Below, piece by piece: positions 60,006 through 64,000 of a stretch of 64,000 nucleotides of DNA (its first letter is position 1; the number at the start of each line of letters is the position of its first letter). The notes beneath the pieces were generated by a model, which made no database searches, was not told where the DNA came from, and was given only the letters and a program-made list of their open reading frames with translations. The position numbers and the translations under genes were made by a program. The DNA comes from Kingella denitrificans ATCC 33394 (GTDB lineage Bacteria > Pseudomonadota > Gammaproteobacteria > Burkholderiales > Neisseriaceae), in contig NZ_GL870929.1 of the NCBI RefSeq assembly GCF_000190695.1, positions 1,812,320 to 1,876,319 of the forward strand, in the 5' to 3' direction.

Positions 60006-60860
60006 ATGAAACTTCAAAACAACTCCATGTCCCCGAATCAAACCCGCCAATTCCTCCGCATTGCCCGCGCCATCGAATACCTTTACGACCATGCCGCCGA
60101 GCAGCCCGATTTGGCGCAAGTGGCGGCGGCAGTGCACGTCAGTCCCGAGCACTTGCAGCGCGAATTTTCCGCATGGGCGGGCATCAGCCCGAAAAAAATG
60201 CTGCAACACATCAGCATCAGCCGCGCCAAAGCCGCCCTGAAAAACAGCGAAAGCGTGGCGGAAGCGGCGCACAGCGGCGGACTGAGCGGCACGGGGCGGC
60301 TGCACGACTTATTTGTCGGCATCGAAAAAATGACTCCGGGTGAATACAAAAACGGCGGAGCAGGCCTGCAAATCCATTACAGCCTGATTCCCGGCCCCTT
60401 CGGCGACCTGTTGGCAGCGGCAACAGACAAAGGCATCTGCTTCATGCGTTTTTCAGACGACCCCTCCGCCGCACTGGACGAATTGCGCGCCGAATATCCG
60501 AACGCTCGCCTAACCGAACGGGAAACCGCATTCCACCGACAAGCCGCCGATATCTTCCGCACACAGCGCGGCTGCGTTACCCTGCACATCAAAGGTACAC
60601 CCTTCCAGCTCAAAGTGTGGCAGGCCTTGCTCGATATTCCCGCAGGCAGCCTGCAAAGCTACGGCACGGTGGCGCAGCGCATGGGTTCGCCCACCGCCGC
60701 GCGTGCCGTAGGGACAGCCATCGGGCAGAATCCCGTTGCATTACTCATCCCCTGCCACCGCGTTATCCGCGAAAGCGGCATCATCGGCGGCTACCGCTGG
60801 CAACGCGGGCGCAAAATGGCGATATTGGCGCACGAATTGGGAGACACTGATGACGCTTGA
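60006..60860 (+). CDS. Ada-like AraC-HTH / methylated-DNA cysteine methyltransferase fusion
   Basis: A 284-residue protein. The AraC-type HTH at about 12-115 (LAQVAAAVHVSPEHLQREFSAWAGISPKKML and MTPGEY) is fused to an O6-alkylguanine transferase domain with the acceptor Cys250 in LLIPCHRVI, preceded by the GTPFQLKVWQALLDIPAGS helix. The N-terminal phosphotriester-repair zinc domain of E. coli Ada is absent. It likely repairs O6-methylguanine and may regulate its operon. Its last 11 bases overlap alkB. A second start at Met8 is possible. Confidence 0.92.
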   Translation: MKLQNNSMSPNQTRQFLRIARAIEYLYDHAAEQPDLAQVAAAVHVSPEHLQREFSAWAGISPKKMLQHISISRAKAALKNSESVAEAAHSGGLSGTGRLHDLFVGIEKMTPGEYKNGGAGLQIHYSLIPGPFGDLLAAATDKGICFMRFSDDPSAALDELRAEYPNARLTERETAFHRQAADIFRTQRGCVTLHIKGTPFQLKVWQALLDIPAGSLQSYGTVAQRMGSPTAARAVGTAIGQNPVALLIPCHRVIRESGIIGGYRWQRGRKMAILAHELGDTDDA

Positions 60861-61476
60861 CCTCTTCCCCGAAACCGCCAACCCGCACGCCAACCTTCTG
60901 CCCTACGACGGCATCGTCAGCGATTTCGGACGGATTTTCACCATCGCCGAAGCTGACCGTTATTTTGAAATTTTGCAGCGTGATATTCCCTGGCGGCACG
61001 ACGAAGCCGTGATATCCGGCAAGCACATCATCACTGCCCGCGAAGTCGCGTGGTACGGCGACACGTCCTACAACTACGGTTATTCCGGCACAAACCGCAT
61101 CGCCCTGCCGTGGGGCGGCATCTTGCCCGAACTCAAAAACCGCGTGGAAGCCGCCATCGCCGACATCTGCCCCACCCGCTTCAACTCCTGCCTGCTCAAC
61201 CGCTACAACAACGGCAACGAAGGCATGGCGTGGCACAGCGATGAAGGACAAGGTCTAGCCAAAGACAGCGCCATCGCCTCCCTCAGCCTCGGCGCAACGC
61301 GCAAATTCGCCTTCAAACACAAAGAAAGCAAGGAAAAACGCGAAATGTGGCTGGAACACGGCCAGCTTATCGTCATGCATGGCGAAACGCAGAAACACTG
61401 GCTGCACACCATCCTGAAAAGCACCCGCATCCAAGAGCCGCGGATTAATCTGACGTTTCGGGTGATGGCGGGATGA
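60850..61476 (+). CDS. alkB: AlkB-family 2-oxoglutarate/Fe(II) DNA dealkylase
   Basis: A 208-residue dioxygenase that oxidatively removes methyl groups from 1-methyladenine and 3-methylcytosine. Iron ligands H129 and D131 (MAWHSDEGQG) and H186 (KHWLHTI) and the 2OG-binding arginines R198/R204 (EPRINLTFRVM) are all present. The architecture, with YNYGYSGTNRIALPW upstream, is closer to ALKBH2/3-type bacterial proteins than to E. coli AlkB. It overlaps the Ada-like gene, so the two form an adaptive-response operon. Confidence 0.93.
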   Translation: MTLDLFPETANPHANLLPYDGIVSDFGRIFTIAEADRYFEILQRDIPWRHDEAVISGKHIITAREVAWYGDTSYNYGYSGTNRIALPWGGILPELKNRVEAAIADICPTRFNSCLLNRYNNGNEGMAWHSDEGQGLAKDSAIASLSLGATRKFAFKHKESKEKREMWLEHGQLIVMHGETQKHWLHTILKSTRIQEPRINLTFRVMAG

Positions 61477-61501
61477 AGGGGAAGAAGCCGTCTGAAAACT
61501 G

Positions 61502-61546
61502 AAAAGCAGCCTGCACTTCAAATTTCAAAGTGCAGGCTACTTTTTT
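61502..61546. terminator. DUS-pair hairpin after alkB
   Basis: AAAAGCAGCCTGCACTT pairs with AAGTGCAGGCTACTTTTTT. The right arm is altered (GGCTACTT) and so no longer a perfect king3 DUS. Confidence 0.7.
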
Positions 61547-61549
61547 CAA

Positions 61550-61655
61550 TATAGTGGATTAAAATTGTAATGATACGGCGTTGGCTCGCCTTGACGTACT
61601 ATTCGTACGCCTTGCGGCTCGCTGCCTTGTCTCATTTTTATTTTAATCCACTATA
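61550..61655. repeat. Correia-type repeat, 106 bp
   Basis: A full-length copy with intact ends and GTACTATTCGTAC in the centre. It lies between the convergent alkB and DJ-1/PfpI genes, with its right end six bases from the stop of the latter. Confidence 0.93.
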
Positions 61656-61660
61656 CTTCA

Positions 61661-62341
61661 TCAACCCAATGCCTTTGCCAACGCCACCCCTACGCCTTTG
61701 GCGGATGCCGGATTTTGACCGGTAATCAGACGGCCATCCACCACCACGTTTTCCGCCCAGTTCGGTGCGGCATGGTGTTTTGCGCCGTGTTCAACGAGCG
61801 CGGTTTCCAGCAGGAAGGGGACGATTTTAGCTCCGCCCGTTGCTTCTTCTTCGGCGTTGGTGAAAGCGGCAACGTTTTTGCCGCTGACCAGATATTCGCC
61901 ATTAGAAAGTTTTGCGTCCACCAGTGCGGCAGGGCCGTGGCAGACGGCGGCAACGATACCGCCGTTTTCGTACACTTCGCGGATAAGGCGTTGCGCGTCA
62001 AGGCTTTCGCGGAAATCCCACATCGTACCGTAGCCGCCGGTAAACAGAATGGCGGAATAGTCCGCGCCGTTCAGACCGCCCAGCCCGGGCGCAGCTTGCA
62101 AACGTTGTTGCAGGTCAGTTTGCTGCCAGTAATGGGCGTTCACGGGGTCATCCATATTCAGGCTGTCGGCATCAACGGGGGCGACTCCGGCTCGGATGGC
62201 GGCGATTTCGCTTCGGTGCCCGGCGGCTTCGGTTTCGTGCATGGGGTGCGTGAGTTCGGACAACCAAAAGCCGGTGGGCTGGCCGCTTGCACCTTTAACG
62301 GCATTGCTGGTTACAACGTAGAGAATGGGTTTGTCGGACAT
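61661..62341 (-). CDS. DJ-1/PfpI-family protein (class I glutamine amidotransferase-like)
   Basis: A 226-residue protein: PILYVVTSNAVKGASGQPTGFWLSELTHP at the start is typical of the Hsp31/HSP31-like branch. The nucleophile elbow is IVAAVCHGPAAL with Cys near 137 followed by His, and the acid residue sits in the E/GFWLSE region. Members act as glyoxalase III, deglycase or chaperone. GGAGACAC upstream supports the start. Confidence 0.87.
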   Translation of the reverse strand: MSDKPILYVVTSNAVKGASGQPTGFWLSELTHPMHETEAAGHRSEIAAIRAGVAPVDADSLNMDDPVNAHYWQQTDLQQRLQAAPGLGGLNGADYSAILFTGGYGTMWDFRESLDAQRLIREVYENGGIVAAVCHGPAALVDAKLSNGEYLVSGKNVAAFTNAEEEATGGAKIVPFLLETALVEHGAKHHAAPNWAENVVVDGRLITGQNPASAKGVGVALAKALG

Positions 62342-62533
62342 GTGTGTCTCCTGTCTGCAAGGTTGGTAAATAAAGGCTGGTTTTCAGAGGAGCTTTTGGC
62401 TGTATTCAGCCGTCTGAAATTTAAAAACAATATTAGTTTGTCTATGAAAAGCGGAGCTTTTGTGAAACTGAAAGCAGCCTGCACTTTGATGCAATTAGGG
62501 TTGTCACTGCTTTATTCATGTTTTCAGGTAGCC

Positions 62534-62764
62534 TCAATCCGCCACCGAAGCCGCCACCCATTTCACCACCAACGGCCGCACGCCGAGCAGGCTGGCGAAT
62601 GCCACCGGCCAAGTAATCAGATACGATTTCAACAAGCGCTGCAGGTAGCCCGCGTCGATACCGGTATTCAGCGCCACCAGCACCGCGCTCACAATCAGCA
62701 CCATCACCGCCGAAGCGTAAAAAGAAAACAGTACGCCCGCGTATTTTTTCGGCAATTTTTTCAT
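62534..62764 (-). CDS. DUF2798 small membrane protein
   Basis: A 76-residue protein with two hydrophobic helices: MKKLPKKYAGVLFSFYASAVMVLIVSAVLVALNTG and YLQRLLKSYLITWPVAFASLLGVRPLVVKWV. The K-Y-x-x-x-L-F-S-x-x-x-S and WP-x-A-F-x-x-x-L-x-x-x-P-x-V patterns match DUF2798. The function is unknown. It is divergent from the LysR regulator at 62872, a common arrangement for regulator and target. Confidence 0.85.
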   Translation of the reverse strand: MKKLPKKYAGVLFSFYASAVMVLIVSAVLVALNTGIDAGYLQRLLKSYLITWPVAFASLLGVRPLVVKWVAASVAD

Positions 62765-62871
62765 CTCGTTCCCCTCAAAAAATCCATATCGTGCAGTTTA
62801 AACCGTTTATAAAAACACGAAAATAAGATAAATTGGCAAACACAGCTAAAAAATGCACAAAGGAAGCAATA

Positions 62872-63738
62872 ATGGATTGGGACTGGAACGGCATCCGCCA
62901 CTTCACCACCCTCGTGGAAAAACAAACCCTTACCGCCGCTGCCGAACACCTGGGCGTGCAGCACAGCACCGTTTCGCGGCAAATCGCCCAGCTGGAAAAC
63001 GCACTCGGCCTGCGCCTGTTTGACCGCATCGGCAAACGCTACCTGCTCACCCCCGAAGGTGAACGGCTTTACCGCCATGCCTGCGAAATCTGCAAAGATA
63101 TGAGCATGTTGCAGCGTACCGCGCGCGAACAGGCCGAGCTGCGGCACAGCGTCGTCATTTCCGCACCACCATTCGTCGCCCGACTCCTGCTGATGCCCCA
63201 CATTGCCGATTTCTACCGCAAACACAACGATATACGTCTTATCATTCAAAGTGATGCCGCACTCGCCGACCTGCACGGCCGCCAAGCCGACATCGCCCTG
63301 CGCCTCGTCCGCCCCACCCAAAACGACCTTGCCGTGCGCCGCATCACCCATTACTCCTACCGCATCTACGGCCATGAAGGCTACCTGAAAACCATCCGCC
63401 GCGAAAACTGGCGTTTTGTACAAATTGCCGTAAACACCCGTTTTTCCCGCTGGTTTGCCGAACAAATCGGCGAAGATGCTGACATTTCCTTCGCCAGCAA
63501 CGACTTCGCCGCTGTCAAACAAGCCGTGTGCGAACAAATCGGCATCGGTATCCTGCCTGATTTCGCCGTGTTCCCCGCCGACAGGCTGCATCCCGTCTCA
63601 CTCAATCCAGATGCCCCGCTACCTGAATTCGCAGCGGAACTCTTTCTGGTGATGCACGAAGACGTACGCCGCAGCCCCAGCGTAAGAGCAGTGGCGGATT
63701 ATTTCGCGGAGGCATTGGAACACATGTCGGCAAGATAA
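62872..63738 (+). CDS. LysR-family transcriptional regulator
   Basis: A 288-residue LysR protein. The N-terminal winged HTH (FTTLVEKQTLTAAAEHLGVQHSTVSRQIAQLENALGLRLFDRIGKRYLLTPEGERLY) is followed by a linker helix and a substrate-binding domain (VISAPPFVARLLLMPHIADFYRKHNDIRLIIQSD). The start at 62872 has AAAGGAAG nine bases upstream. It is divergent from the DUF2798 gene about 107 bp away, so that gene is the likely target. The effector is unknown. Confidence 0.92.
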   Translation: MDWDWNGIRHFTTLVEKQTLTAAAEHLGVQHSTVSRQIAQLENALGLRLFDRIGKRYLLTPEGERLYRHACEICKDMSMLQRTAREQAELRHSVVISAPPFVARLLLMPHIADFYRKHNDIRLIIQSDAALADLHGRQADIALRLVRPTQNDLAVRRITHYSYRIYGHEGYLKTIRRENWRFVQIAVNTRFSRWFAEQIGEDADISFASNDFAAVKQAVCEQIGIGILPDFAVFPADRLHPVSLNPDAPLPEFAAELFLVMHEDVRRSPSVRAVADYFAEALEHMSAR

Positions 63739-63781
63739 AAAAGCAGCCTGCACTTGAAAATTCAAAGTGCAGGCTGCTTTT
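63737..63781. terminator. DUS-pair hairpin after the LysR gene
   Basis: AAAAAAGCAGCCTGCACTTGA and its complement TCAAAGTGCAGGCTGCTTTT form a long stem. The hairpin lies between the convergent LysR gene and the partial gene at the window end. Confidence 0.75.
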
Positions 63782-63860
63782 GCGTTTGGGCGATACTGCT
63801 TTCGCCCTAGTCCTTTTCCTTCGGCGGATCGGTTGCCGGAAACCATCAGCACAATGGCGG

Positions 63861-64000
63861 TTAGTGCCCAAACTGTCCGAAGCAATCTGCGCCTTCGGCA
63901 ATGCGCTGCTTGGCTTGCGCTTCGGCGGCGGGTTCGGTCAGAATTTCTGCTGCCTGCGTGCAGCCGATTTGTCGCAATACGTCGGCCAACACGTCCAATT
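63861..64000 (-). CDS. C-terminal end of an unidentified gene
   Basis: A leftward frame enters from beyond the window and stops at 63861-63863. The visible 45 residues read DVLADVLRQIGCTQAAEILTEPAAEAQAKQRIAEGADCFGQFGH, a helical, Ala-rich tail. It is too short to assign. Codon use fits the surrounding genes. Confidence 0.45.
   Translation of the reverse strand, partial: LDVLADVLRQIGCTQAAEILTEPAAEAQAKQRIAEGADCFGQFGH

Overview
The window looks like chromosomal DNA of a Neisseriaceae bacterium, most likely a Kingella with a GC content in the mid 50s (my impression, not computed). Two sequence signals support this. First, the 12-mer AAGCAGCCTGCA (or its complement TGCAGGCTGCTT) occurs roughly a hundred times by eye, often as inverted pairs just after genes. 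This is the Kingella-type (king3) dialect of the Neisseriaceae DNA uptake sequence (DUS). Second, seven Correia-type repeats with TATAGTGGATTAA ends are scattered between genes. The housekeeping genes (rpsT, rsmA, recC, tex, prmB, galE, nagZ, mnmG, dusA) fit the same family. No rRNA, tRNA or CRISPR array was recognised.

Layout. 1-420: end of an RTX-type secreted protein and its terminator. About 540-5555: a compact Mu-like transposable element (wHTH protein, MuB-like ATPase, MuA-like DDE transposase, Ner-like regulator, divergent S24-type repressor) with no phage structural genes, abutting a truncated Correia repeat. 5.6-9.9 kb: two PepSY proteins, small membrane proteins, a FluC channel and a YiiX-type lipoprotein hydrolase. 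10.2-19.9 kb: rpsT, rsmA, a lone amino-acid ABC ATPase, then the leftward group tex, an S24-like protein without its catalytic residues, a membrane protein and recC. 20-25.7 kb: an unknown membrane protein, then a Slam outer-membrane translocator with two tandemly duplicated lipoproteins upstream, which are probably its substrates. 25.8-34.9 kb: FKBP isomerase, prmB, hydrolase, galE, nagZ, an HNH protein and small secreted proteins. 35-42.7 kb: four Sel1-repeat paralogues in tandem cassettes sharing leader and tail sequences. 42.8-51.7 kb: mnmG, dusA, a DNA glycosylase, a CitMHS citrate transporter, OsmC, SRPBCC, AlkD and an orphan Imm63-like protein. 51.9-63.7 kb is more accessory: an EamA exporter, an AT-rich DUS-free island with a SIR2-HerA anti-phage pair, then nitroreductase/MarR, an SDR, an Ada-like/AlkB repair operon, a DJ-1/PfpI protein and a LysR regulator.

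The most notable points are these. The SIR2-HerA island has its HerA gene interrupted by one amber codon. The Mu-like element carries a translated 11-bp repeat array at one end. The Slam lipoprotein duplication has readable junctions. The Sel1 cassette array includes one member with a replaced 3' end. A shared 20-bp operator links the MarR/nitroreductase promoter to the EamA exporter about 5.5 kb away. Uptake sequences of other Neisseriaceae dialects occur mainly around the accessory right-hand part, which suggests exchange with Neisseria or Eikenella relatives.
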